A DNA stretch of 64,000 nucleotides from Hephaestia mangrovi (GCF_019880555.1 NZ_JAINVU010000005.1:124001-188000); one strand, 5' to 3'; positions 1 to 11,278 are shown, numbered from the stretch's first letter. A program made the numbers and translations. The notes: generated by a model from the letters alone, not told the origin.

Positions 1-317
1 CATCGTCCCGTCCTCGACGCAGTGGGTTTGAAACGCGCGTGGCGGCCGGGCACCACGACCAGCCGGAACAGCCCCTGCCCCTCGCCGAGCAGCGCCCAGC
101 CGCATGCCCAGCTGATGACGGCGCCGGCGCCTGTCGCGAACTCACCGAGCGTCACGGGGTGCGCCGGCGGCCGCTGCACCATGCGATACAGCCACCACGC
201 CGCCAGTGCGCACAGCCCGAGCAGCACGCAGCCCAGCCCGCGGATCGCAAGGTCAGCCGCCAGCCAGCGCTCCGCCGATTGCAGCCGCTGTACAATGTCG
301 ATGTCGCGGGTCGTCAT
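1..317 (-). CDS. Hypothetical small membrane protein (3' end outside window)
   Basis: The minus-strand frame starting with ATG at 317 stays open to the window edge, giving at least 105 residues beginning MTTRDIDIVQRLQ. Two hydrophobic stretches, about residues 24-43 and 61-78, look like membrane segments, and a basic tail follows. I do not recognise a family. It diverges from kup, with a 113-base gap between the two starts. Support is the long open frame, the plausible start and a membrane-like composition. The product is unknown and the C-terminus is missing. Confidence 0.55.
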   Translation of the reverse strand, partial: MTTRDIDIVQRLQSAERWLAADLAIRGLGCVLLGLCALAAWWLYRMVQRPPAHPVTLGEFATGAGAVISWACGWALLGEGQGLFRLVVVPGRHARFKPTASRTGR

Positions 318-430
318 CGAACATGATGTGCGACCGATCCGGATTAAGATTCCACGGGGAAGTTGGCGATCCGTGTAAAGATTCCATAAAGGTCATGGCG
401 ACAAAGCGATCGCGCGCCTAGGGCGCAACA

Positions 431-2311
431 ATGGAACACGCGCCCGCGCATGACGGCCATCGGGAGTCGCTCCCCGCGCTCGCGATCGGCGCCGTGGGCG
501 TGGTGTTCGGCGATATCGGCACCTCACCGCTCTACGCGCTCAAGGAAAGCTTCATCGGCCCGCACCCGCTGGCGGTCGATCAGGCGCACATCTTCGGTGT
601 GCTGTCGCTTGTGTTTTGGACGATGACACTTATCGTCACGATCAAATACGTCTTCATCATCCTGCGCGCCGACAACAAGGGCGAAGGCGGCAGCCTGGCG
701 CTGCTCGCGCTGATTACCCGCAAGCTCTCCGACCCGCGCTGGACCACAACAATCGTGATGATGGGGGTGATCGCCACCGCGCTGTTCTATGGCGACGCGA
801 TCATCACGCCGGCCATCTCGGTGTTGTCGGCGGTCGAAGGGCTCGCGGTGGTCGAGCCCGCGCTGACCTCGCTGGTTGTGCCGATCGCGATCGCCATCCT
901 TGTCTTCCTATTCGCGATCCAGTCGAACGGCACAGCGGCGGTCGGCAAGCTGTTCGGGCCGGTGATGCTGGTCTATTTTCTGGTGCTCGCGGTGCTCGGC
1001 CTGATGGGGATCGCCCAGGCGCCACGGATCCTGTGGGCGCTCAATCCTTGGTATGCGATCAATTTCTTTCTGCTCGATCCCGGTCTCGCGTTTCTCGCAT
1101 TGGGTTCGGTGGTGCTGGCGGTGACCGGGGCGGAAGCGCTCTACGCCGATATGGGGCATTTCGGGCGCAAGGCGATCATGATCGCGTGGCTCTATGTCGC
1201 GTTTCCGTGTCTGTTGATCAATTATCTCGGACAATCGGCGCTGTTGCTGGTCGACCCGACATCGGTGCAGAATCCCTTCTTCCTGATGGCGCCGCACTGG
1301 GCGCGGCTGCCGCTTGTCATCTTGGCGACGCTGGCGACGATCATCGCCAGCCAGGCGGTGATCTCCGGCGCCTATTCGATCTCGCAACAGGCGGTGCAAC
1401 TCGGCTATCTGCCGCGACTGCGCATCCTCCACACCAGCGCCAAGGCGGCCGGGCAGATCTACGTTCCGCTGGTCAATTGGGGGCTGTTGGTGCTGGTCGT
1501 GCTGCTCGTGCTCGGCTTCCAGAGCTCGAGCAACCTTGCCGCCGCTTACGGCATCGCCGTGACCGGCACGATGGTCATCACCGCGTGCATGCTTGGCGTG
1601 CTGACGTTCAAAATCTGGCGGTGGCCGCCCGCCGCCGCGGCGCTGGTGACCGGCGGCTTCCTGATCGTCGATGGCGCCTATTTCGCGTCGAACGTCACCA
1701 AGATTCCCGACGGCGGCTGGTTCCCACTACTCGTCGCCGGCATCACCTTCACCATACTCACCACCTGGGCTACCGGCCGCGCGCTGATGCGGCGGCGGCT
1801 GCACGACGGCGCGATGCCGGTCGAGGTCTTTGTCCGCTCGGCGGTCAATTCGGTTGCGCGCGTGTCGGGCACCGCCGTTTTCCTGTCGTCGAGCGCCAGC
1901 GATATCCCGCCGGCGCTACTTCACAACCTGAAGCACAATCATGTTCTGCACGCGCGCGTCGTGCTGCTGACGGTCGCTATAGAGCCGGTGCCGCATGTGC
2001 CGGCGGCAAATCGCGTTGCGCTCACCGACCTGACCGAAGGCTTTTACCGCATCGTGCTCAGCTACGGCTTCATGGACGAGCCCGACCTGCCTGCCGAACT
2101 ATCGCGAATCGCGATCGATCCGCCGTTCACCCCGCTCGACACCAGCTACTTTCTGTCGCGCCAGACGCTGGTCGCGGCCGGTCGCCCGGGCATGGCACTG
2201 TGGCGAGAGAAGCTGTTCGCATGGATGGTTCGCAACGCCGAAAGCGCAATGGCGTTCTTCAAGCTGCCGACAAATCGCGTCGTCGAACTCGGCAGTCAGC
2301 TCGAAATCTGA
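431..2311 (+). CDS. kup: Kup-type potassium uptake protein (first copy)
   Basis: Encodes 626 residues, the usual length for KUP/HAK/KT proteins, which bring K+ into the cell with protons across the inner membrane. The family signature [14 protein letters not shown] lies near residues 24-38. About twelve hydrophobic segments follow, including conserved stretches such as [10 protein letters not shown] and [13 protein letters not shown] soluble C-terminal domain runs from roughly residue 460. It stands alone, converging on the tRNA-Phe block, and no regulatory site was recognised upstream. A second, diverged Kup is encoded at 30872-32800. The family assignment is firm, but substrate affinity and kinetics cannot be read from sequence. 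Confidence 0.96.
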   Translation: MEHAPAHDGHRESLPALAIGAVGVVFGDIGTSPLYALKESFIGPHPLAVDQAHIFGVLSLVFWTMTLIVTIKYVFIILRADNKGEGGSLALLALITRKLSDPRWTTTIVMMGVIATALFYGDAIITPAISVLSAVEGLAVVEPALTSLVVPIAIAILVFLFAIQSNGTAAVGKLFGPVMLVYFLVLAVLGLMGIAQAPRILWALNPWYAINFFLLDPGLAFLALGSVVLAVTGAEALYADMGHFGRKAIMIAWLYVAFPCLLINYLGQSALLLVDPTSVQNPFFLMAPHWARLPLVILATLATIIASQAVISGAYSISQQAVQLGYLPRLRILHTSAKAAGQIYVPLVNWGLLVLVVLLVLGFQSSSNLAAAYGIAVTGTMVITACMLGVLTFKIWRWPPAAAALVTGGFLIVDGAYFASNVTKIPDGGWFPLLVAGITFTILTTWATGRALMRRRLHDGAMPVEVFVRSAVNSVARVSGTAVFLSSSASDIPPALLHNLKHNHVLHARVVLLTVAIEPVPHVPAANRVALTDLTEGFYRIVLSYGFMDEPDLPAELSRIAIDPPFTPLDTSYFLSRQTLVAAGRPGMALWREKLFAWMVRNAESAMAFFKLPTNRVVELGSQLEI

Positions 2312-2374
2312 CGATCGTCGCGGCGCCGCACCGGAACTTTACGGAAAAGCACGCTGGCTGCTGATCTGATGAAA

Positions 2375-2451
2375 TGGTGCCCAGGGACGGGATCGAACCG
2401 CCGACACTGCGATTTTCAGTCGCATGCTCTACCAACTGAGCTACCTGGGCA
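2375..2451 (-). tRNA. tRNA-Phe (GAA)
   Basis: On the minus strand a complete cloverleaf can be drawn. The acceptor stem TGCCCAG pairs with CTGGGCA and is followed by an encoded CCA. The anticodon stem TGCGA/TCGCA encloses the loop CTGAAAA with anticodon GAA, and the T arm contains GGTTCGATCCC. The anticodon specifies phenylalanine. It lies downstream of yacG on the same strand, so it may be co-transcribed with the infA-maf-yacG block. Confidence 0.97.
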
Positions 2452-2484
2452 CTTGGCGATGGGCATCGCAAAGAGACGCGCGCT

Positions 2485-2670
2485 TTAATCGTGCGCGTCG
2501 GCGCTGTCCAGCCCGGTTCGGGGATTTTCCCCGGCCGGCGCGCCGGGCAGGCGATAGCCCTCGCCGAGCCATTGCAAAAGGTCGCGATCCTTGCAGCCGC
2601 GGCTACAGAACGGGGCGAACTCGGTAAGCGGCGGCTTGCCGCAGATCGGGCAGGCAAGTGATTTGGCCAT
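2485..2670 (-). CDS. yacG: DNA gyrase inhibitor / zinc-binding protein YacG
   Basis: A 61-residue protein starting MAKSLACPICGKPP. It has a C-x2-C pair (CPIC) and a second pair in FCSRGCKDRD, the four-cysteine zinc knuckle of the YacG family. In Escherichia coli YacG binds GyrB and inhibits gyrase. The open frame extends further upstream, but I chose the ATG at 2670 because it overlaps the stop of the RNase gene by one base (TGATG), suggesting translational coupling. The conserved motif begins right after this start. Length matches the family. Confidence 0.93.
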   Translation of the reverse strand: MAKSLACPICGKPPLTEFAPFCSRGCKDRDLLQWLGEGYRLPGAPAGENPRTGLDSADAHD

Positions 2671-3632
2671 CAACGCTCCTCCGCAATGAATATGGTGTCG
2701 ACGCCGGTGCGCCGCGCGAGTTCCGCGGTCCATGCGGGTCGCGCGCGAATCAGTGCCAATTCGGCTACCGGCAGGGCGTGAGTGCGCTCGCCGGGCGGGG
2801 GCGTGCGCTCGATCCGCCGCAACCGCGCGCGCACCGCCGCTGCCACCGGGTCTTCGCGAATCAGTTCGGGCAGCGAGGCGCGGCGGCGGCGGCGGACGAT
2901 CTGCAGGAAACCGAACCCGTTCATCGCGGTCCGCTCGAACGGTTGCGGCAGTGCCGCGTCGATCGCCGCGGCGACCGCTTGCCGCGCCGCGCGTCCCTCG
3001 ATCGTTGGAAAATCGATGCCGATCGAGCCGCCGATGCCATGGCGATCGATCGCCCGCGCCGCCGCGGTCGCCGCGTTGACGGCCAGCGTTTCCAGCGGCG
3101 GCGGGCCGTCGACATCGATCAGCGTCATCGCCGGGGTCAGCGACACGCGCAACGCGCCGCCGCGAAAGGCAATCTCGCCGGTCTCGGCCTCGTCCAGCAC
3201 TTCGGACCAGCCCGCGGCTTCCAGTGCGTCGGGCTCGTGCGCCTGGAGCCGCCGAACCGGTATCCCGCTTGCGGTGATGCGGGCGAGCAGATCGGGGCCG
3301 GCACTTTCCTCGGCATCGTCCGCCGCGGGCACCGCCCTCGCGCGTTTCGTGCGCCCGCGCTCGGGAAGCGCGGCGCGGACGATCTCGATCCGCAGCCGTC
3401 CGCCCTCCGTCGCTTGTGGCGGCAGCGGCGCCAGCAACGCCTCGTCACCGCTCTCGAGCACCACCACGCCCTCGCGCCCCTTGATCGTGATCTCGATCAG
3501 CCGCCCGGCAACGACCGCGCCGGGCCGCAGGCGGTCCTCGTCACGCTCGATCCGCGCGATGGCGATCGCGCCATCTTCGACCAGCGCCGCGCGCGCCTCG
3601 CCGATCCCGGCTTCGTAAAGCCATTCAGCCAA
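2670..3632 (-). CDS. Short ribonuclease E/G-like protein
   Basis: Encodes 320 residues related to the catalytic core of RNase E/G, single-strand endoribonucleases that process rRNA and mRNA. The part resembling the DNase-I-like catalytic region contains LIDVDGPPPLETL, near residues 171-183, and GIDFPTIEG. These hold acidic residues in the positions expected for the metal-binding aspartates. At 320 residues it is much shorter than RNase G (about 490) or RNase E, and I see no long C-terminal scaffold. It overlaps maf by 8 bases upstream and yacG by one base downstream. Activity on RNA is inferred from the family. Confidence 0.85.
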   Translation of the reverse strand: MAEWLYEAGIGEARAALVEDGAIAIARIERDEDRLRPGAVVAGRLIEITIKGREGVVVLESGDEALLAPLPPQATEGGRLRIEIVRAALPERGRTKRARAVPAADDAEESAGPDLLARITASGIPVRRLQAHEPDALEAAGWSEVLDEAETGEIAFRGGALRVSLTPAMTLIDVDGPPPLETLAVNAATAAARAIDRHGIGGSIGIDFPTIEGRAARQAVAAAIDAALPQPFERTAMNGFGFLQIVRRRRRASLPELIREDPVAAAVRARLRRIERTPPPGERTHALPVAELALIRARPAWTAELARRTGVDTIFIAEER

Positions 3633-4194
3633 GCGGCACCCCGATGGCCTCGAGCAGCGCGCGTGTTTCGAACAGCGGCAGCCCGATCACACCCGAATGG
3701 CTGCCCGAGAGGAAGCGGACGAATGCCTCGGCGCGGCCCTGGATGGCATAACCACCCGCCTTGCCAAGCCCCTCGCCGCAGGCGACGTAGCGATCGATCT
3801 CGGCATCGCTCAGCCGCTTGAACGCGACGATCGTGTCGGCCAATCGCGTCCGCGCGCGACCATTACCGTCGATCACGCACACCGCCGACAGGCAATGGTG
3901 CCGCCGCCCGGACAGCATCGCCAGCAACCGCCGCTGCACGGTTTCGTTGTCGGCCGGAGGCAGGATGCGGCGGCCGAGCGCGATCGTCGTATCGCCGGCG
4001 AGCACCACATCGCCCGCTTCCCGAGACACCGCGTGCGCCTTCGCCTCGGCGAGGCGCAGCGCATAGACGCGCGGCAGTTCGCCGGGCAGCGGCGTCTCGT
4101 CGATATCGGGAGCGGCGACGCGATCAGGCGTCACGCCAAGTCGCGCCAGCAGATCGCGCCGCCGCGGGCTGGTCGATGCAAGAATGAAGGTCAT
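3625..4194 (-). CDS. maf: Maf-like nucleoside triphosphate pyrophosphatase
   Basis: A 189-residue protein starting MTFILASTSPRRRDLL, the N-terminal Maf signature that binds the nucleotide phosphates. The acidic patch DIDETPLPGE follows at about residues 30-40, and LAGDTTIALG lies mid-chain. Maf/YhdE-family enzymes hydrolyse non-canonical or methylated NTPs to monophosphates, a house-cleaning role. The gene sits 26 bases after infA, and its stop lies inside the start of the RNase gene (8-base overlap), as expected for one operon. Length is normal for the family. Confidence 0.94.
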   Translation of the reverse strand: MTFILASTSPRRRDLLARLGVTPDRVAAPDIDETPLPGELPRVYALRLAEAKAHAVSREAGDVVLAGDTTIALGRRILPPADNETVQRRLLAMLSGRRHHCLSAVCVIDGNGRARTRLADTIVAFKRLSDAEIDRYVACGEGLGKAGGYAIQGRAEAFVRFLSGSHSGVIGLPLFETRALLEAIGVPLG

Positions 4195-4220
4195 GACCGG
4201 ACGGGGCGCCGGCGCGCCGG

Positions 4221-4466
4221 TCAGGACGGGCCGGGGCCGCCGCGGCCGGGCATGAAGCGATAGGTGATGCGGCCCTTGGTCAGGTCATAGGGCGTCAGTT
4301 CGACGAGCACCTCGTCGCCGACCAGCACGCGGATGCGATTCTTGCGCATCTTGCCGGCGGTGTGTCCGAGAATCTCGTGATCGTTTTCCAGCCGAACGCG
4401 AAACATGGCGTTGGGCAGGAGCTCGACCACTTGCCCCCGCATTTCGAGAAGTTCTTCCTTGGCCAA
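4221..4466 (-). CDS. infA: Translation initiation factor IF-1, TTG start
   Basis: An 81-residue protein with the S1-like OB fold of IF-1: [20 protein letters not shown], then [13 protein letters not shown] and [12 protein letters not shown]-1 binds the A site of the 30S subunit during initiation. The conserved N-terminus AKEELLEM can only be included if translation starts at a TTG (4464-4466). AAGAGG lies about nine bases upstream as a Shine-Dalgarno. The next ATG would remove conserved residues. The C-terminal tail PGRGGPGPS is longer than in Escherichia coli IF-1. It heads the infA-maf-RNase-yacG block. Confidence 0.95.
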   Translation of the reverse strand: MAKEELLEMRGQVVELLPNAMFRVRLENDHEILGHTAGKMRKNRIRVLVGDEVLVELTPYDLTKGRITYRFMPGRGGPGPS

Positions 4467-4656
4467 ACAAAACCTCTTGGGTGTGAACGCGCGTGAAAAA
4501 GTCGCGGAGCCTTACTCCGGACGGGCGCAAAAGGAAAGACAGACGACCCGCGGCGCAAGACGAGGCGCGGGATCATATCGTCGACATAGGGTGTCTCGCC
4601 GTTCAGCGAAAGAGGCGATGCGCGCCTCTGCGCACGGGGATCAGACTCAGCACCCC

Positions 4657-6123
4657 TTAAAGCAATTGCGCCTGTCGCGCCGCGGGCTCGCGCGCGGCCT
4701 GCTTGAAAGCCGCACCGGGATCGACATAGGGAATGTCGGGCTTGCGGTCCTTGAACAGTTCGGCCAGCGTCAGAATTTGCAGTCGGGCATAGCTCTTGCC
4801 TGTCACCGGCGCGTGGAAGCGGCCGACCGCCGCGGCTTCGCGCAGCATCACGCTGGTCGGCAAGGCCTTAGTGACGAACACGCCGATCGGCGCCTTCTCG
4901 CGCTCCATCGCGGAATGCAGGTCGCGGATCATCTGCACGCCGACACTGTCGCCGCCCTTCACCGAAACGAGCGCCTTCTCGGTCTTGCGGCCGTCGGGCT
5001 TGAAATAGATGATACCATCGATCCCGCCGTCGGCGCCTTTCTTTTTGCCGCCGTAAGGCATGGCGTCGAGCATCGACACCACCCACCATTGAAACTGATA
5101 TTTGTCGCGCCGCGCGAGGTCTTCGGCCGAAGCGAGGTCCTTGGGCGTGCCCTCGACGGTAAAAGCGATCTCGGGAAAGGCGGCGCGCATCCGCTTCTCG
5201 ATCAGCGAGATGGCGAGGTGCGTCACGTCGATGCCGATCCATTGGCGGTCGAGCTTCTGCGCCGCATGGATCGCCGTGCCACATCCGCAGAACGGGTCGA
5301 GCACCGTATCGCCCGCGCGCGACGACGCGGCGATAATACGCTCGAGCAACGCTACGGGTTTCTGGGTAGGATAGCCCAAACGCTCCTTAGATACCGGCGC
5401 AAGGATCGGGATGTCCCACACGTCATTGAGCGCAACACCCGGCGATTCGCCGGCTTCTTGCGTTGGCTGGCGCTTTCCGCCGGCATCGAACGTCACCTTC
5501 TGCATCGCTCCCTTCCAGCGCTTGAGCGAGCTTGCCGAGGGCGGCATGAGCTGCGTGTTGAAAGTGTTGGCGCCCGCCTCACGGCTATAAAACAGGACGC
5601 AATCATGCATTCGCTGGAACCGGCGCGCGCTGGTCGGCCAGCGGCGATAGCTCCAGATGATCTCGTTCTCGAATTCGCGCTTGCCGAACACCCCGTCCAG
5701 CAGCAGCTTGAGGTAATGGCTCGCGGTCGGATCGCAGTGCAGGTACAGGCTGCCGCTCGGCTTGAGCACGCGGTGCAACTCGATCAACCGGATCGCCATC
5801 ATCGACAGATATGCCATCATGTCGTTCTCGCCGAGGAATGCGCGCATTGCGTTCAACAGGTCGAACGCCTTGGTGTTGCCGCTGCGCGCAACCTGATCGA
5901 AGGCGTCCTCCGCATGATCGTTCCAGTGCCAGGTATCCTCGAACGCTTCGATCTGCGCATCGGCCGACGTCCCCGCCGGGGATTTGAACAGGATATTATA
6001 GCTCGCGTTCGAATTGAACGGCGGATCGAGATAGACCAGATCGACGCTCGCCGCCGGGATATGCTCGCGCAGTACCGCGAGGTTGTCGCCGTAATAGAGA
6101 TGGTTATCAGGCCGATTTCGCAT
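4657..6123 (-). CDS. DNA adenine/cytosine-N4 methyltransferase with C-terminal Mrr-like nuclease domain
   Basis: A 488-residue protein from ATG 6123. The methyltransferase part has motif IV DPPF near residue 34 before motif I DPFCGCGT near residue 276, the order of beta-class N6-adenine/N4-cytosine enzymes. The segment QKPVALLERII precedes motif I. From about residue 345 the chain continues into a region with GADGGIDGIIYF and, near residue 385, VSVKGG. This resembles the PD-(D/E)xK core of Mrr-type nucleases, with Ser in place of the usual Glu/Gln. No separate restriction or specificity gene is adjacent. It is not CcrM-like in sequence. Whether it cleaves, only methylates, or needs modified DNA cannot be told. 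In-frame ATGs further upstream exist. Confidence 0.88.
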   Translation of the reverse strand: MRNRPDNHLYYGDNLAVLREHIPAASVDLVYLDPPFNSNASYNILFKSPAGTSADAQIEAFEDTWHWNDHAEDAFDQVARSGNTKAFDLLNAMRAFLGENDMMAYLSMMAIRLIELHRVLKPSGSLYLHCDPTASHYLKLLLDGVFGKREFENEIIWSYRRWPTSARRFQRMHDCVLFYSREAGANTFNTQLMPPSASSLKRWKGAMQKVTFDAGGKRQPTQEAGESPGVALNDVWDIPILAPVSKERLGYPTQKPVALLERIIAASSRAGDTVLDPFCGCGTAIHAAQKLDRQWIGIDVTHLAISLIEKRMRAAFPEIAFTVEGTPKDLASAEDLARRDKYQFQWWVVSMLDAMPYGGKKKGADGGIDGIIYFKPDGRKTEKALVSVKGGDSVGVQMIRDLHSAMEREKAPIGVFVTKALPTSVMLREAAAVGRFHAPVTGKSYARLQILTLAELFKDRKPDIPYVDPGAAFKQAAREPAARQAQLL

Positions 6124-6293
6124 TCGCCGAGCGTGACGCGGCGCCATGCCGCGGCCAAGCCGAACCGGGTTCATTCCGGCGGTGATACGGCGAGGCAGCT
6201 CCGGAATGGAGCATTCCGCCACGGCGTCCGTTCGCCCTTCCGTCAGCGTGCTCGACGCGGCTATGATGCCCGGACACGTTTTTAGGAGAATGC

Positions 6294-7301
6294 ATGAAAC
6301 TCGCCAGCTTGAAGCACGGCCGCGACGGCAGGCTCGTCGTCGTCTCGAACGATCTCGCCTGGTATGCCGATGCCGGGCATATCGCGCCGACGTTGCAGGC
6401 TGCGCTCGACGATTGGGGGCGGCACGAACCCGATCTCCGCAATCTGGCGACCGATCTCGAGCACGAGGCGATCCCGCGCGAGCGTTTTCACGAACACGAC
6501 GCCGCCTCGCCGTTGCCGCGCGCCTATCAATGGGCCGACGGCTCGGCCTATGTGAACCACGTCGCACTGGTCCGGCAGGCGCGGGGTGCCGAGATGCCCG
6601 AGACTTTCTGGCACGATCCGCTGATGTACCAGGGCGGCTCCGACGGCTTTCTCGGCCCGCGGGAGGCAATCCCGCTCAAGGACGAAAGCTGGGGTTGCGA
6701 TCTCGAGGCGGAGGTGGTGGTCGTCACCGGCGACGTGCCGCTCGGCGCGACGCGCGATCAGGCGCTCGAGGCGATCCTGCTGATCGGCCTGACCAACGAC
6801 GTCAGTTTGCGCAACCTGATCCCCGGTGAGCTGGCCAAGGGGTTCGGTTTCTTCCAGTCGAAGCCGGCGAGCGCCTTTTCGCCGGTCTTCGTCACCCCCG
6901 ATGTGCTCGGCGACTGGTGGCGGGACGGCAAGCTCCACCGCAAGCTGATGGTGGATTTGAACGGCGAACCGTTCGGCCGTGCCGAAGCGGGCGAGGACAT
7001 GACGTTCGATTTCGGCACGCTCGTCGCGCATGCCGCCAAGAGCCGCAAATTGGGCGCCGGCACGATCGTCGGCTCGGGCACCGTTTCCAATCGCGATGCC
7101 GATGGTGGTCCCGGCAAGCCGATCGCGCAGGGCGGCGTCGGCTATTCCTGCCTCGCCGAGGTCCGCACGGTCGAGACGATCCGCGAGGGCAAGCCGACCA
7201 CCGCGTTCCTCAAGCCCGGCGACACCGTGCGAATCTGGGCGGAGGACGATCACCACCACCCGATCTTCGGCGCGATCGAGCAGACGGTGGCGGCGATCTG
7301 A
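6294..7301 (+). CDS. Fumarylacetoacetate hydrolase family protein
   Basis: Encodes 335 residues, starting MKLASLKHGRDGRLVVVS behind a good Shine-Dalgarno (TAGGAG, 5 bases before ATG). The FAH fold is recognised by DLEAEVVVVTGDVP near residues 138-151, which carries the paired metal-binding acidic residues. LIGLTNDVSLRNL and the C-terminal segment with GSGTVSNRD and AEDDHHHPIFGAIEQ also fit. Family members cleave or hydrate C-C bonds in beta-diketo or 2-keto acids during aromatic catabolism. No other aromatic-degradation gene is adjacent, so the substrate is open. It is divergent from the methyltransferase gene. Confidence 0.88.
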   Translation: MKLASLKHGRDGRLVVVSNDLAWYADAGHIAPTLQAALDDWGRHEPDLRNLATDLEHEAIPRERFHEHDAASPLPRAYQWADGSAYVNHVALVRQARGAEMPETFWHDPLMYQGGSDGFLGPREAIPLKDESWGCDLEAEVVVVTGDVPLGATRDQALEAILLIGLTNDVSLRNLIPGELAKGFGFFQSKPASAFSPVFVTPDVLGDWWRDGKLHRKLMVDLNGEPFGRAEAGEDMTFDFGTLVAHAAKSRKLGAGTIVGSGTVSNRDADGGPGKPIAQGGVGYSCLAEVRTVETIREGKPTTAFLKPGDTVRIWAEDDHHHPIFGAIEQTVAAI

Positions 7302-7459
7302 TCCTCCCTGCGCAGCGGGGAGGGGGACCGCCGCGAAGCGGTGGTGGAGGGGCTTGACCGCAAGCGCAACGCTATGCGGCTACGCCCCTCCACCATCCCC
7401 GCTGGCGCGGTGATGGTCCCCCTCCCCTTGCAGGGGAGGATCGGGACTCGCTTCCCCCG
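7300..7459 (+). repeat. Long palindromic repeat, intergenic copy
   Basis: Directly after the FAH-family stop codon lies a GC-rich interrupted inverted repeat of about 143 bases. It opens with ATCCTCCCTGCGCAGCGGGG, is mirrored near the end by CCTCCCCTTGCAGGGGAGGA, and has inner arms GGTGGTGGAGGGG and CCCCTCCACC. The RNA would fold into a long cruciform-like hairpin. The similarity to the copy at 10226-10389 continues past the hairpin into CTCGCTTCCCCCG at 7447-7459. It could end transcription of the FAH gene or act in the leader of the bkd operon. Confidence 0.85.
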
Positions 7460-7463
7460 TTGA

Positions 7464-9898
<2,435 letters not shown>

Positions 9899-9899
9899 G

Positions 9900-11228
9900 A
9901 TGGCCCGTTTCGAATTCCGCCTGCCCGATATCGGCGAAGGCATTTCCGAGGCCGAGGTGGTCGCCTGGCACGTCAAGGTCGGCGACACGGTCGAGGAAGA
10001 CCAGCAGATCGCCGACATGATGACCGACAAGGCGACCGTCGAAATGGAATCGCCGGTTTCTGGCAAAGTGCTGGAGCTCGCCGGCGAGGTCGGCGACCAG
10101 GTGTCGATCGGCGCGACGCTGGTGGTGATCGAGACTGACGGCGAGGTCGAGGTCGACGAGGTCAAGGCCGAACCGGCGGACAAGGTCAAAGAGCAAGCCG
10201 AAGCGGAAGCGCCAGGCGTTGAGTCGATCCTCCCCGGCACGGGGAGCGGGACCGCCGGCGAAGCCGGTGGTGGAGGGGGCTCAGCCCCGAGCGATGCATC
10301 CGTCGCAGCCCCCCCTCCACCGTCCGCTGACGCGGCCGGTCCCCCTCCCCGTGCCGGGGAGGATCAAAAACCCGTGCTCGCTTCCCCCGCGGTCCGTGCT
10401 CGCGCGCGTGATCTCGGCATCGACCTCGCGGATGTGAAGACCGACGGTGACCGCGTCCGCCACGCCGATCTAGACGCCTATCTCCGCTATAGCACGCAGC
10501 AGGGCTATCACGCGCCCCATGCCAGCCGCGCCCGCGCCGACGAGACGGTGAAGGTCATCGGCATGCGCCGCCGCATCGCCGAGAACATGGCCGCCTCGAA
10601 GCGCGCGATTCCGCACTTCACCTATGTCGAGGAAATCGACGTCACGGCGCTTGAAGAGATGCGCGCGGATCTGAACGCCAATCGCGGCGGCCGGCCGAAG
10701 CTGACCATGCTGCCGTTCCTGATCGTCGCGATCTGTCGGACGATCCCCGATTTCCCGATGATCAACGCCCGCTATGACGACGAGGCTGGCGTGGTGACGC
10801 GCCACGGCCAGGTCCATCTCGGCATGGCGACGCAGACCGACGCCGGGCTGATGGTCCCCGTCATTCGCGACGCGCAGGACAGGAACGTCTGGCAACTCGC
10901 GAGCGAGATCGGCCGCCTCGCCGAAGCTGCGCGCACCGGCAAGGCGAAGTCCGACGAACTGTCGGGTTCGACGCTCACCGTCACCTCATTGGGCCCGCTC
11001 GGCGGCATCGCCACCACCCCGGTGATCAATCGCCCCGAGGTCGCGATCATCGGCCCTAACAAGATCGTCGAGCGCCCGATCTTCGCCGGCGACGATATCG
11101 TTCGCGCCAAGCTGATGAACCTGTCGATCTCGTGCGACCATCGCGTCGTCGATGGCTGGGATGCGGCGAGCTTCGTCCAGGCCTTGAAGAAGCTGCTCGA
11201 AACCCCGGTTCTGCTGTTCGCTGACTGA
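9900..11228 (+). CDS. bkdB: Dihydrolipoamide acyltransferase (E2), repeat-derived linker
   Basis: Encodes 442 residues. One lipoyl domain fills residues 4-80, with the lipoylated lysine expected at K44 in MTDKATVEM. A peripheral-subunit-binding domain lies around 165-200 (ASPAVRARARDLGIDL), and the catalytic acyltransferase domain extends to the end with CDHRVVDGWDA near residue 410. The enzyme transfers the branched acyl group from lipoamide to CoA. Unusually, residues about 110-155 of the linker are translated from a palindromic repeat that also occurs intergenically upstream. This gives Gly-, Pro- and Ala-rich runs such as AGEAGGGGGSAP and AAPPPPSADA. The frame stays intact, so the protein is probably functional. 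Confidence 0.93.
   Translation: MARFEFRLPDIGEGISEAEVVAWHVKVGDTVEEDQQIADMMTDKATVEMESPVSGKVLELAGEVGDQVSIGATLVVIETDGEVEVDEVKAEPADKVKEQAEAEAPGVESILPGTGSGTAGEAGGGGGSAPSDASVAAPPPPSADAAGPPPRAGEDQKPVLASPAVRARARDLGIDLADVKTDGDRVRHADLDAYLRYSTQQGYHAPHASRARADETVKVIGMRRRIAENMAASKRAIPHFTYVEEIDVTALEEMRADLNANRGGRPKLTMLPFLIVAICRTIPDFPMINARYDDEAGVVTRHGQVHLGMATQTDAGLMVPVIRDAQDRNVWQLASEIGRLAEAARTGKAKSDELSGSTLTVTSLGPLGGIATTPVINRPEVAIIGPNKIVERPIFAGDDIVRAKLMNLSISCDHRVVDGWDAASFVQALKKLLETPVLLFAD
10226..10389 (+). repeat. Long palindromic repeat embedded in the E2 coding sequence
   Basis: A GC-rich inverted repeat of about 140 bases begins GATCCTCCCCGGCACGGGGA and is mirrored at the end by CCCCGTGCCGGGGAGGATC (10347-10365). 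Inner arms are GGTGGTGGAGGGG and CCCCCTCCACCG. It matches the 7300-7459 copy in layout, and the likeness extends into CTCGCTTCCCCCG at 10377-10389. It lies wholly within the E2 gene between the lipoyl and subunit-binding domains, in frame and without stops. Confidence 0.88.
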
Positions 11229-11278
11229 ACTCCCTTAACCAGTTGTCTCGCTGCCCGCTTTGCCGATAGGGGGAGCGC

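Noticed and set aside
2312..2374. Possible rho-independent terminator after kup
   Set aside because: No stable stem followed by a T-run is visible in this short gap.
6258..6270. TATGAT as a -10 box for the FAH-family gene
   Set aside because: The hexamer is plausible, but no -35 match was found at the right spacing, so I did not list a promoter.
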